From: Litorivita pollutaquae
GTDB lineage: Bacteria; Pseudomonadota; Alphaproteobacteria; Rhodobacterales; Rhodobacteraceae
Length of the DNA: 64,000 nt
Direction of reading: 5' to 3'
Assembly: GCF_003205515.1 (NCBI RefSeq)
Contig: NZ_KZ826486.1
Span: forward strand, 124,001 to 188,000
The translations under genes were made by a program, and so were the position numbers. The notes beneath the pieces were generated by a model. It was not told the origin of the DNA and searched no databases. It saw only the letters and a program-made list of their open reading frames with translations. This document shows positions 7,126 through 15,699 of the stretch, in pieces; positions within the stretch are counted from its first letter, which is position 1; each line of letters opens with the position of its first letter.

Positions 7126-9906
7126 TCATTGCCCCAACCGGTCCAACAAGGCTGGCACATGGACCTGATCGGATTTGTAGTTTCCGGTCAGCACATACAT
7201 CACCAAATTCACTCCAAAACGATGCGCCAATTCCCGCTGCCGCTCGCCGGCAAACCCGCGCCCGACCGGATAAAGTGGCGCGCCATTTTCATCGATCGCC
7301 CATGCAGCGGCCCAATCATTGCCCCCGATCACCACCGGAGACACCCCGTCATTGAGATTGCGGAACGGCATGCCTTCGATTTTTTCGGCATCCGCAGGCG
7401 CCGCTTCGACCCATACTTCGCGGCTGGCCCAACGCCCCGGGAAATCTTGCAGCAAGTAAAACGCCCGGGTGAGAACATGATCGCCGGGCAAAGGCTCCAG
7501 CGGCGGAATGTCCAAAGGCGCGGCCAGTTGTTGCAATTTGCGACCTGTGGGGCTGGCGCTGCCATAGCGTGCGATATCGGCGTCACGCGTATCAAACACG
7601 ATCATCCCCCCCGCGCGCAAATACCGGTTGAGCCGCGCATAAGCTGCATCAGACGGCTGCGATTGCACCGACGTCACGGGCCAATAAAGGAGAGGGTAGA
7701 AGGCCAGCTCATCGGCCTCCAAATCCACCCCTCTGGGCGGTGCCGGCTCGACCGAGGTCCGAAAATACAAGGTTTCCGACAGGCCCAAAAGCCCCGCCCG
7801 CGCGGTGGCATCAATGCCTCTATCGCCGGTGATCACATGCGCGAGAACAATTTCAGCAGAGGCATCAATCGCTGCGATGTCATCTTGCGCGCGCGCCGCG
7901 TGTGGGCCACCCATCACCGCTGACACAGCCAGTGCACCAAGGATCACGGCGGCTTTGCCCATCCGGGGCCGCGCCGATATGAGCCGCCCAGACACAGCCA
8001 AAGAGGCCACCACATCCGCCGCCAAAGCCAATAGCGCCAGCGCCAGAAGCCACCCGCCCAAAGGTACCGCAGGTCGCCGCGCCAATCCGATCACGGTCGC
8101 CGTCGCGGGCCATGTCGCAGCCTCAAGCGCCGCGTCGCGCGGCAATACACTGCGGGCGATACGGCGATCCGCGCCTTCGTAAATTCCCGGATGTAAATCA
8201 CGCCCCAAGGGCGCCGCCATCAAATCCGCTCCGTCCACTCCGGCCAAGGTCGCGGCATTGCTGATCCGGCCAAAGGCATCCAGAACCTGCACCGGCTGCC
8301 ATGTGGTTCCGGCCAAAATTTCGGCTTCGGGCGCGGCCATCGCAGAGAGCACCGCGAGCCGTTCCAGCATTTCGACAAAAAGCCCCGTGAGCGGCAGGGT
8401 CGACCAATCGGCATTTGCCGTAACGTGGAACAAGATCACCTGCCCCGCGCCCAAAGATTTACGCGTCACCAAAGGCGTGCCATCGCCCAACGCCGCAATC
8501 ACGCGCGCCGCCAATTCGGGATCGGGCTGCGCCAGCACCTGCGCCGACACGGTCACGTCCTCGGGGATATCCAACCCCGCAAAGGGGCTATCGTCCGAAA
8601 AGGGTGCCAGAGTTTTCGGCTCGCCCCAACTCATCGCGCCGCCAACCGCCCGTCCACCTGCGCGCAACCGCACCGGCATCAAGGGATCTTCGGTGTCGCG
8701 GCTGACATCGCTGCTGGCCAAACGCGGCCCGGCAAAGCGCAGCAAAAGCCCCCCGCGCTCGACCCATGCGGTCAATTCCGCCGCCTCCGCCGCCGCCAGT
8801 GTCGCCACATCAGCCAGAATGATCACATCAGGATTAGCGGGCAGAACATCAACCAAATCGCCTTCGATCATATCGGCAGATGGCTCTAACGCGCGGTCAA
8901 GATAGTGGCGGGGTGACAATAATTCCATGCCTTCGCGGGCGCGCCCGCCGCCGATAATCGCGATCTCGCGGCGGTGCAGGCTGTCATCCGACAAGCCCAC
9001 GGCCCCCGCGCTGCGCTGCCCCTCGATCTCGAACCGAGTCACCCGGGCGCGCAGTTCGGACGGCAGGCTCAACTCCGCTTCCGCCTCCATCGCGCCACTC
9101 TCGAAAACCATGGGAACACGGGCCAAAATTTGTGGGTTGCCGGCAGGATCAAACCCGTGCACCGCCACGGAAACCTCACGCATACCCTCATCCCCACTGC
9201 GCAGCGCCCGTAAAGACACCCCCGCCCCATTAGGCACAGCAGGCGTGAGGCCAAGCACCTCGCCTGCGCTTTGATAAACGGTCACTTCGCCACGCGCCTC
9301 CAACGCAGCAAGGAGCACCGCGCGGCCCGCACGATCCAATCCGTCCGACATCCAGATGCTGTCGAAATCCTCATCCGGCAAGGCGGCAATCGCCGCCTCG
9401 GCATCGCCGGTTTGCGGCGTCCAGGGCAGGGGCACCATGCTGCCAATCCGGCGCTTGAGGTCCGCCGCAGGTGCAAACCGAACGCCCTGCGCCACATCCG
9501 TCAACCGCAGGTAGGCCGCGCGGCGCCCGTCGCGCGCCGCCTCGTCTAGAATGTCTTCAAGCAAGGCCGATTGCGCGGTCCAGTCTGCCGCGCTCGCCCA
9601 AGTGGCGTCCAACACCACCAACAAAGGCGCGCGACTTGGGGCGGCGTCCGGACTGCGTGGGTTCAATACCGGCCCCGCCAGCCCGATGATCATCGCCGCA
9701 ACCGCCAACATTCGTAAGAGCATCAACCACCACGGCGTGCGATCCGCGACGCTATCGCTATCGGTCAAGCCCAGCAAAAGCGCCACGCCCGGAAACCTGC
9801 GGCGCACCGGCGCGGGCGGCACCGCGCGCAAGATGATCCACAGGACCGGCAAAGCCACCAACGCGGCCAATAGCCACGGCGCAGAAAACCCCAATGCGCC
9901 GATCAT
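7126..9906 (-). CDS. BatA-like N-terminal / DUF4159 C-terminal membrane protein
   Basis: 926 residues. The N-terminus is an aerotolerance-regulator (BatA) type domain with two transmembrane helices (about 7-25 and 58-78) followed by a vWA-like region (LLVVLDATWASAADW). Another membrane segment lies near 650-670, and an AQA-type processing motif is followed by the C-terminal DUF4159 domain (about 700-926), which resembles a degenerate amidotransferase. The start overlaps the DUF58 stop as ATGA. Family knowledge: these genes form MoxR-associated envelope operons, probably a chaperone-like assembly at the membrane. Function here is inferred from context only. Confidence 0.88.
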   Translation of the reverse strand: MIGALGFSAPWLLAALVALPVLWIILRAVPPAPVRRRFPGVALLLGLTDSDSVADRTPWWLMLLRMLAVAAMIIGLAGPVLNPRSPDAAPSRAPLLVVLDATWASAADWTAQSALLEDILDEAARDGRRAAYLRLTDVAQGVRFAPAADLKRRIGSMVPLPWTPQTGDAEAAIAALPDEDFDSIWMSDGLDRAGRAVLLAALEARGEVTVYQSAGEVLGLTPAVPNGAGVSLRALRSGDEGMREVSVAVHGFDPAGNPQILARVPMVFESGAMEAEAELSLPSELRARVTRFEIEGQRSAGAVGLSDDSLHRREIAIIGGGRAREGMELLSPRHYLDRALEPSADMIEGDLVDVLPANPDVIILADVATLAAAEAAELTAWVERGGLLLRFAGPRLASSDVSRDTEDPLMPVRLRAGGRAVGGAMSWGEPKTLAPFSDDSPFAGLDIPEDVTVSAQVLAQPDPELAARVIAALGDGTPLVTRKSLGAGQVILFHVTANADWSTLPLTGLFVEMLERLAVLSAMAAPEAEILAGTTWQPVQVLDAFGRISNAATLAGVDGADLMAAPLGRDLHPGIYEGADRRIARSVLPRDAALEAATWPATATVIGLARRPAVPLGGWLLALALLALAADVVASLAVSGRLISARPRMGKAAVILGALAVSAVMGGPHAARAQDDIAAIDASAEIVLAHVITGDRGIDATARAGLLGLSETLYFRTSVEPAPPRGVDLEADELAFYPLLYWPVTSVQSQPSDAAYARLNRYLRAGGMIVFDTRDADIARYGSASPTGRKLQQLAAPLDIPPLEPLPGDHVLTRAFYLLQDFPGRWASREVWVEAAPADAEKIEGMPFRNLNDGVSPVVIGGNDWAAAWAIDENGAPLYPVGRGFAGERQRELAHRFGVNLVMYVLTGNYKSDQVHVPALLDRLGQ

Positions 9907-10784
9907 ACCGCCCCCCGATCCAGCGCGCGATAGAGCCAAAGCAGCGCCGCTTGCGCGCTATCGGATGTGTGATGGGTGCGAAATTGCCATCCGGTCAAGG
10001 CACAAAGATCGGCCAATTCGGATTTGCGCGCCGCCAATCGTTCAAGATACCGCCCCCGCAGATCCCCCGCTTTGAGGGTCTCATGCGCCACCGTGCCGCC
10101 GATGCTTTCGAAAATCGTGCGGCCACGGTAGGGAAATGCCTCTTCGGCGGGATCAAGCACCTGCAAAAGCACCCCGCGCACACCGCGATCTGCGGCTTTG
10201 GTCAGTGCAGTTTTGACCCCGGACACATCGCCCATGAAATCCGAAATAAAAACGGCCCGCGCATTGGGGATCATCGCGCGGCTTTCCGGCACGCCGAAAT
10301 CCTCTGCATCGACTTGCGAGAAAAATTCGGCCAATCGCCAAATCTGGTTCTTGCCGCGCCGTGGCGGCAACAACGTGCCGGTCAACCCCACACGTTCGCC
10401 GCCGCGCACCAACAGCACCGCAATCGCCAAAGCCAACACCCGCGCACGGTCGATTTTCTCGGGATGATCATCCGCAGATGTGAATTGCATCGACGCCGCC
10501 TGATCAATCCAGAGCATCAAGCTTTGCGCAATTTGCCATTCGCGTTCGCGCACAAATCGTTCATCGCCGCGCGCCGAGCGGCGCCAATCAATCATCCGCG
10601 TAGAATCGCCCTGCTGTTCGGGGCGGTATTGCCAAAAATCATCCCCCATACCCGCGCGTCTGCGGCCATGATCGCCCAATAGAACCGTCCCCGCCAATTG
10701 CTCGGCCCGCGCCAGCAAAGGCGGGAAACGCGCGGCCTCTGTTTCGGCGCGCGCGCGCAACATTTGAGGGACGGCATCGCTCAC
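9903..10784 (-). CDS. DUF58 domain protein
   Basis: 293 residues, cytoplasmic, with the DUF58 signature DWRRSAR at 66-72 preceded by DFWQYRPEQQGDSTR and followed by a vWA-like fold. DUF58 proteins are the usual partner of MoxR AAA+ ATPases. Begins with GTG that overlaps the moxR stop (GTGA), with GAGG 7 bases upstream; the next ATG, 7 codons in, has no better support. Its stop overlaps the next gene (ATGA). The whole moxR operon is therefore translationally coupled. Confidence 0.93.
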   Translation of the reverse strand: MSDAVPQMLRARAETEAARFPPLLARAEQLAGTVLLGDHGRRRAGMGDDFWQYRPEQQGDSTRMIDWRRSARGDERFVREREWQIAQSLMLWIDQAASMQFTSADDHPEKIDRARVLALAIAVLLVRGGERVGLTGTLLPPRRGKNQIWRLAEFFSQVDAEDFGVPESRAMIPNARAVFISDFMGDVSGVKTALTKAADRGVRGVLLQVLDPAEEAFPYRGRTIFESIGGTVAHETLKAGDLRGRYLERLAARKSELADLCALTGWQFRTHHTSDSAQAALLWLYRALDRGAV

Positions 10785-11809
10785 GCGGCGGCCTCGCTCC
10801 GGCTGAGCCGTGCGGCCGTTTCTGCAATCAGATCCGGCAAGCTGTCACCGCGCGCCCGCGCGGCAAAATTCAGCGCCATACGGTGAATCAAAACCGGTTC
10901 GGCCATGGCGATCACATCCTCCGCCGAAGGTGCCAAACGTCCGCCAAGCATCGCCCGCGCCCGCACCGTCATCATCAACGCCTGCGCCGCGCGCGGCCCC
11001 GGCCCCCATGCCACGGTGTCGCGCACCCTGTCCGATGCCGAGGGATCATCAGGACGGAAGGCCCGCACCAGATCAAGGATCATTTCGACCACGCTTTCAC
11101 CCACCGGCATTTGCCGCAATAAATCCTGCGCTGCGAGCAATTCTGCCCCCGTAAACACAGCATGGGCGTCGGTTTCGGTCACGCCCGTGGTCGACAGCAA
11201 GATATCCCGCTCTGTATCGCGGTCGGGATAGGCGACGTTGATTTGCACCAAAAACCGGTCGAGCTGCGCCTCCGGCAAAGGATAAGTGCCCTCTTGCTCA
11301 ATCGGGTTTTGTGTCGCAAGCACATGAAACGGCTTGCCCAACGCGCGATCCTCGCCCGCCACGGTCACACGCTTTTCCTGCATCGCCTGCAGCAAGGCCG
11401 ATTGCGTGCGCGGGCTGGCGCGGTTGATCTCGTCGGCCATCAGCAATTGGCAAAACACCGGTCCGGGCACGAACCGGAAATTGCGCGTGCCGTCTTTGGC
11501 CGTTTCCAACACCTCCGACCCGAGGATATCGGCGGGCATCAAATCGGGCGTGAATTGAATGCGCGACCCGTCAAGCCCCATAACCGTGCTGAGCGTTTCA
11601 ACAAGCCGTGTTTTGCCCAGACCCGGCAAACCGATCAACAAGGCATGACCGCCGCATAAAAGCGCCGAAAGCGTCAGGTCCACAACTTGCTCCTGACCGA
11701 TGAACCGCGCCGTGATCGACGCCTTGGCCTCGGCAAGCTTTGCCTCCAACGCTTCGATCTGCGACACCAAATCAGACGGATCAATCGGGGCAGTCGTCGT
11801 AGCAGACAT
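10781..11809 (-). CDS. moxR: MoxR family AAA+ ATPase
   Basis: 342 residues. Walker A GLPGLGKT at 60-67, Walker B LLMADEIN around 125-132, sensor region [13 protein letters not shown]: the standard MoxR subfamily architecture. MoxR proteins act as ATP-driven chaperones for maturation of complexes handled by their vWA/DUF58 partners. ATG at 11809 is preceded by GAGGAG at 7 bases; longer in-frame readings run through the divergent gene and are not credible. First gene of a four-gene coupled operon, divergent from the DUF1285 gene with an 87-base spacer. Confidence 0.95.
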   Translation of the reverse strand: MSATTTAPIDPSDLVSQIEALEAKLAEAKASITARFIGQEQVVDLTLSALLCGGHALLIGLPGLGKTRLVETLSTVMGLDGSRIQFTPDLMPADILGSEVLETAKDGTRNFRFVPGPVFCQLLMADEINRASPRTQSALLQAMQEKRVTVAGEDRALGKPFHVLATQNPIEQEGTYPLPEAQLDRFLVQINVAYPDRDTERDILLSTTGVTETDAHAVFTGAELLAAQDLLRQMPVGESVVEMILDLVRAFRPDDPSASDRVRDTVAWGPGPRAAQALMMTVRARAMLGGRLAPSAEDVIAMAEPVLIHRMALNFAARARGDSLPDLIAETAARLSRSEAAA

Positions 11810-11896
11810 GGCAAAACTCCTCAGTGGCCTATATGCTTTGTTGTAACTGTATCGTGCAAACTGCAAATGACAAAAGCAATGAGGGGACAAAATACC

Positions 11897-12502
11897 GTGA
11901 CCGAGACCAAAGCAGCCCCATCCGCCGAGGGTATCGCCGCCGCCGCGCGCGCCGCCTCCGGCACATCGGGAACCAAAAAACGCGGGCTTCCGCCTGTGCA
12001 TCTGTGGAATCCGCCGTTTTGCGGCGATCTGGACATGCGCATCGCGCGGGACGGCACATGGTTTTATTTGGGCACGCCGATCGGCCGGCCCGAGTTGGTA
12101 AAACTGTTTTCCACCATTTTGCGCCGCGATGGCGACGATTATTTTTTGATCACCCCGGTGGAAAAGGTTGGAATCACCGTCGATGACGCGCCTTTCGTGG
12201 CGGTGGATTTCACCGCGACCGGCACTGGACGCGATCAGGTTTTGACCTTTGAAACCAATTTGGGCGAAACCGCCGTGGCCGGCCCCGAACACCCGATCCG
12301 CGTAGAGCGCGACGAAGATGGCGAACCTTCGCCCTATGTTCTGATCCGCTCGAACCTCGAAGCGCTGATCGACCGCAAAAGTTTTTACCGCCTTGTCGAG
12401 ATCGGTTCTCGCGAGAACATTGGCGACACCTTGTGGTTCGGGCTCTGGTCGGGCGGCGAATTTTTCCCCATAATCCCGAGCGACGAGTTGCCCGAGGACT
12501 GA
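11897..12502 (+). CDS. DUF1285 family protein
   Basis: Soluble protein of 201 residues matching DUF1285: the segment [18 protein letters not shown], then [27 protein letters not shown] and a C-terminal [17 protein letters not shown]. The family is of unknown function. I prefer the GTG at 11897 because AGGGG lies 10 bases upstream; ATG at 11867 or 11879 would add 6-10 residues without a good ribosome site. It ends 4 bases before hyi, so the two are probably one operon, divergent from moxR. Confidence 0.87.
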   Translation: MTETKAAPSAEGIAAAARAASGTSGTKKRGLPPVHLWNPPFCGDLDMRIARDGTWFYLGTPIGRPELVKLFSTILRRDGDDYFLITPVEKVGITVDDAPFVAVDFTATGTGRDQVLTFETNLGETAVAGPEHPIRVERDEDGEPSPYVLIRSNLEALIDRKSFYRLVEIGSRENIGDTLWFGLWSGGEFFPIIPSDELPED

Positions 12503-12506
12503 ACCG

Positions 12507-13286
12507 ATGCCTAAATTCGCCGCCAACCTGTCCTTTCTGTTCAAGGAAGGCCCGTTTATCGAGCGGTTCTCGGCGGCCATGGCGGCGGGTTTTGACGCGG
12601 TCGAGGTGTTGTTCCCTTATGACACCCCTGCCAAGGACATCATCGAAGTGCTGCGCATCACCGGGTTGCCCTTGATTTTGATCAATACACCGCCGCCCAA
12701 TTACACCGGCGGCGCGCGCGGTTTTGCGGCCACGGTGGGCGGCGAAGAACGCTTCCAACATGATTTTCGCCGCGCCTTGCGCTTTGCCGATGCGCTTGGT
12801 GCGCGACATGTGCATATCATGGCGGGAGAGGCCGACGGCGGCGCCGCGCATGACACATTTGTGGCCAACCTGACATGGGCCGCAGAGTTCGCCGCCAAGA
12901 AATCACCGCAGCGCAGCCTGACGATCGAGCCGATCAACACCACGGATATGCCCGGCTATTTTCTCAATGATTTTGATCAGGCCGCCGAGATTTTGGATCA
13001 GGTGGGCGCGCCCAATCTGGGCCTGCAATTCGATGCCTATCACGCCCATAAAATCACCGGTGATATGCCCGCCACATGGGCCAAACACGGTGCGCGCGCC
13101 GTGCATATCCAAATCGCCGATCCTGACGGACGCCGCGAACCCGTGGCCGGTGCAATCGACTATCCCGCGTTTTTTGCGCAGCTCGATGCCGAAGGCTATG
13201 CCGGATATGTCAGCGCAGAATACACCCCGCGCACATCCACCGATGCGGGATTGAAATGGCTCAAGGCCGCCAAAACCGCAGCCTAG
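12507..13286 (+). CDS. hyi: hydroxypyruvate isomerase family protein
   Basis: 259-residue TIM barrel of the AP endonuclease 2/xylose isomerase-like superfamily, closest to hydroxypyruvate isomerase (hydroxypyruvate to tartronate semialdehyde). Supporting segments: FAANLSFLFKE at the start, VHIMAGE, LTIEPIN with the metal-ligand Glu, LQFDAYHAH and VSAEYTPR with the second Glu. Follows the DUF1285 gene by 4 bases. Fits the glyoxylate/glycerate route also served by glcDEF and the ureide genes, though 2-oxo-tetronate isomerase (OtnI-type) activity is an alternative for this family. Confidence 0.85.
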   Translation: MPKFAANLSFLFKEGPFIERFSAAMAAGFDAVEVLFPYDTPAKDIIEVLRITGLPLILINTPPPNYTGGARGFAATVGGEERFQHDFRRALRFADALGARHVHIMAGEADGGAAHDTFVANLTWAAEFAAKKSPQRSLTIEPINTTDMPGYFLNDFDQAAEILDQVGAPNLGLQFDAYHAHKITGDMPATWAKHGARAVHIQIADPDGRREPVAGAIDYPAFFAQLDAEGYAGYVSAEYTPRTSTDAGLKWLKAAKTAA

Positions 13287-13318
13287 GGGGCAAGGGCCAT
13301 AAGGCCAGCGCGCCCAAC

Positions 13319-14311
13319 CTAATGCCCGATCAAAGGCGCTTCTTTGCAGCCCGCGCCGTCGCGCTCGACTTCAAGCGTGCTGTGCAGGATCGCAAAGCGC
13401 TCGAACAACTGCGCTTTGATCCGGTCTTTTATCTCTTGCGGGTCGGTCCCCTCGGTGATCACCACATGGGCCTCTAATGCAGTCTCATGCTCTTGCATCC
13501 GCCACAGATGCAGGTGGTGCAAATCCGAAACCCCCTCAGTGGCGCGCAGGGCTGTGATCACCTCGTCCAAGGCCGTATCTTCGGGCGCGCCAAGCATCAA
13601 GATCCGCACCACCGGCCCGACCTCTCGCCCCGCATGCCACAGGATATATCCGGCGATCAGCAGCGTGATCAAGGGATCCACCAACCGCCAGTCATAGAGC
13701 AAAATCAACGTGCCCCCGATGATCACAGCCACCGAGCCGAGCGCATCCGCCACATTATGCAAAAACGCCGCGCGGATATTGACGCTATCGCGGGCCATGC
13801 GCATCACCAACAGCGCCGTAATCGTGTCGATGATCAAGGCCACACCGGCAACCACCACGACGATCCATCCCTCGACCTGCGCAGGATTGAACAATCGCTC
13901 GACACCCTGCGCCGCCAAATACAGCGCGACGATGATCAAAGTGGTGTAGTTGATCAAGGCCGCCACCACCTCGGCGCGGCCATACCCGAACGTCATTTTT
14001 GCATCCGCAGGCCGCCGCCCGATCTTGCGTGCAAAAAAGGCGATGATCAACGACAGCGCGTCAGACAAATTGTGAATGGCGTCCGCGACCAAGGCCAAAG
14101 AGCCGGAAATCACCCCTGCGATGATCTGCACCGCAGTCAACAGAAGGTTTACCGCCACCGCCGCCTGCATACGGCGATCCCCTTCTTTGATCTGCGGATG
14201 ATGGTGGCCGTGATGGGAACGGCTCTGGCCACCGTGATCATGGTCTAAACGGTCCTGATCCGGGCGGCCCTGATCTGAACGGTCGTGGTCTGGGCGATGA
14301 TCGTGCGGCAT
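13319..14311 (-). CDS. cation diffusion facilitator (CDF) metal exporter
   Basis: 330-residue inner-membrane divalent metal/proton antiporter (Zn, Co, Cd or Fe type). Six transmembrane helices with the metal-site motifs HNLSD (His80, Asp84) in helix 2 and HNVAD (His185, Asp189) in helix 5, which suggests Zn-type selectivity. C-terminal cytoplasmic domain from about 245. The N-terminal 38 residues are a His/Asp/Gln/Arg repeat with a period of 5 (D-H/Q-x-R-x), a plausible metal-buffering tail, encoded by degenerate 15-base repeats. Converges with hyi. Confidence 0.93.
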   Translation of the reverse strand: MPHDHRPDHDRSDQGRPDQDRLDHDHGGQSRSHHGHHHPQIKEGDRRMQAAVAVNLLLTAVQIIAGVISGSLALVADAIHNLSDALSLIIAFFARKIGRRPADAKMTFGYGRAEVVAALINYTTLIIVALYLAAQGVERLFNPAQVEGWIVVVVAGVALIIDTITALLVMRMARDSVNIRAAFLHNVADALGSVAVIIGGTLILLYDWRLVDPLITLLIAGYILWHAGREVGPVVRILMLGAPEDTALDEVITALRATEGVSDLHHLHLWRMQEHETALEAHVVITEGTDPQEIKDRIKAQLFERFAILHSTLEVERDGAGCKEAPLIGH

Positions 14312-14371
14312 TGAAAGGGCCCTTATGGTTCCGAGCCAAGCCTACGCCTCCGCCGGACAAAACCCAAGAGC

Positions 14372-15301
14372 CTAGCGGCTGCGCGTCAGATCAAGGAACA
14401 CATCCTCCAGATCCGCCTGTTCGGTCTTCACATCCGAAATCGAAATGCCCGCCGCATGCACCGCTTGCAACACTTGATCCGCTGTTGTGGTTTTGGAATT
14501 ATAGTTCAAGGCAATGGCCCCGCCTGCGCGTTGCTCAACCGTGATTCCCGCCGCATCAGGCAAGGTTTCGGGCGGCACCGAGGGTTGGATCACCATGGTT
14601 TTTGCATCCAGCGACCCCAGAAGATTCGCCGTGGTGTCGCGCGCCACCACTTCGCCGTGGTTGATGATGGCAATCTCGTCGCACATTTCTTCGGCCTCTT
14701 CGAGGTAATGCGTGGTCAGAATGATGGTCATGCCTTGGCGGTTCAATTTGCGCACGTTTTCCCAAAGCATCTGGCGCAGCTCGATATCCACACCTGCCGT
14801 GGGTTCATCAAGGACCAGAATATGCGGGTGATGCACCAGAGCCTTGCCAAGCAACAGCCGCCGCCGCATCCCGCCCGACAGAGTGCGCGCATAGGCTTCG
14901 GCCTTATCTTCGAGGCCGATCATCTTCAAAATGCCGTCGCTGTCGCGGTCCTTTGCGGCCACGCCATAAAGTCCCGCCTGCACCTCAAGCGCGCCGCGCG
15001 GGGTGAAAAACGGATCAAGGTTCAACTCTTGCGGCATCACCCCGATCGAGGCCCGCGACATGCGCGGATTTTCATCCTGATCAAAGCCCCAGATTTTCAC
15101 CTTGCCCTCACTCTTGAGCACCAGCCCGGCCAAGATATTGATCAAGGTAGATTTGCCCGCGCCATTGGGCCCGAGCAAACCAAAAACCGACCCCTGCGGG
15201 ATATTCAAATCGATCCCCTTGAGCGCCTCTTTCTCCGGCTCGCCCTTGCTGCCGCGATAGATTTTGCGCAAGCCGCTGATCTCGATTGCATTGGATGTCA
15301 T
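14372..15301 (-). CDS. ABC transporter ATP-binding protein (ABC-2 type, YadG-like)
   Basis: 309 residues. Walker [10 protein letters not shown] at 44-52, signature LSGGM at 141-145, Walker B ILVLDEP at 161-167, then a [13 protein letters not shown] switch region: the ABCA/YadG-type ATPase paired with ABC-2 permeases. A C-terminal domain of about 75 residues follows. ATG 15301 has AGGAG 10 bases upstream; an open extension upstream overlaps the divergent zinc finger gene. No permease lies next to it here, so its partner must be elsewhere. Confidence 0.92.
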   Translation of the reverse strand: MTSNAIEISGLRKIYRGSKGEPEKEALKGIDLNIPQGSVFGLLGPNGAGKSTLINILAGLVLKSEGKVKIWGFDQDENPRMSRASIGVMPQELNLDPFFTPRGALEVQAGLYGVAAKDRDSDGILKMIGLEDKAEAYARTLSGGMRRRLLLGKALVHHPHILVLDEPTAGVDIELRQMLWENVRKLNRQGMTIILTTHYLEEAEEMCDEIAIINHGEVVARDTTANLLGSLDAKTMVIQPSVPPETLPDAAGITVEQRAGGAIALNYNSKTTTADQVLQAVHAAGISISDVKTEQADLEDVFLDLTRSR

Positions 15302-15388
15302 GGCGCTCTTGCTCCTGCTCGCTGCTTCGCTCATATTCGCGAGGTAATTCATAGCCTGCCATTCGGCAACCGAAAGAAGGAAACCGCG

Positions 15389-15568
15389 ATGACCATCGAG
15401 GCCCCCGAAACCATAATTGTTGACACCTACAAAGTCGCCTGCGACGGCGGTGACATCGCCGGTGGGCATCCGCGCGTGTGGCTGCAAATTCCGGCTGACA
15501 CCGGATTTGTCGAATGCGGCTATTGTGATGCGAAATACGTCCATAAGGATTTCGAAGGCAAAGCTTAA
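15389..15568 (+). CDS. CHCC zinc-finger protein (NDUFS6-like)
   Basis: 59 residues with Cys18, His27, Cys43 and Cys46, the zf-CHCC pattern of alphaproteobacterial homologues of the mitochondrial complex I accessory subunit NDUFS6. AAGGA lies 7 bases before the ATG. Family knowledge suggests a role connected with respiratory complex I. Divergent from the ABC ATPase gene and 131 bases ahead of polA. Confidence 0.9.
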   Translation: MTIEAPETIIVDTYKVACDGGDIAGGHPRVWLQIPADTGFVECGYCDAKYVHKDFEGKA

Positions 15569-15699
15569 CGCCTTTGGCGCGCTGCGACCAACGGCCCGTC
15601 ACAAGCGCACCCGCCCTCATTTTGCATATTGCCCGCTGGAAGAATGGCGGAAAACGTGGCACTGAGACCCGTGAAGCTGCGCGGATGTGAGGATAGGAT

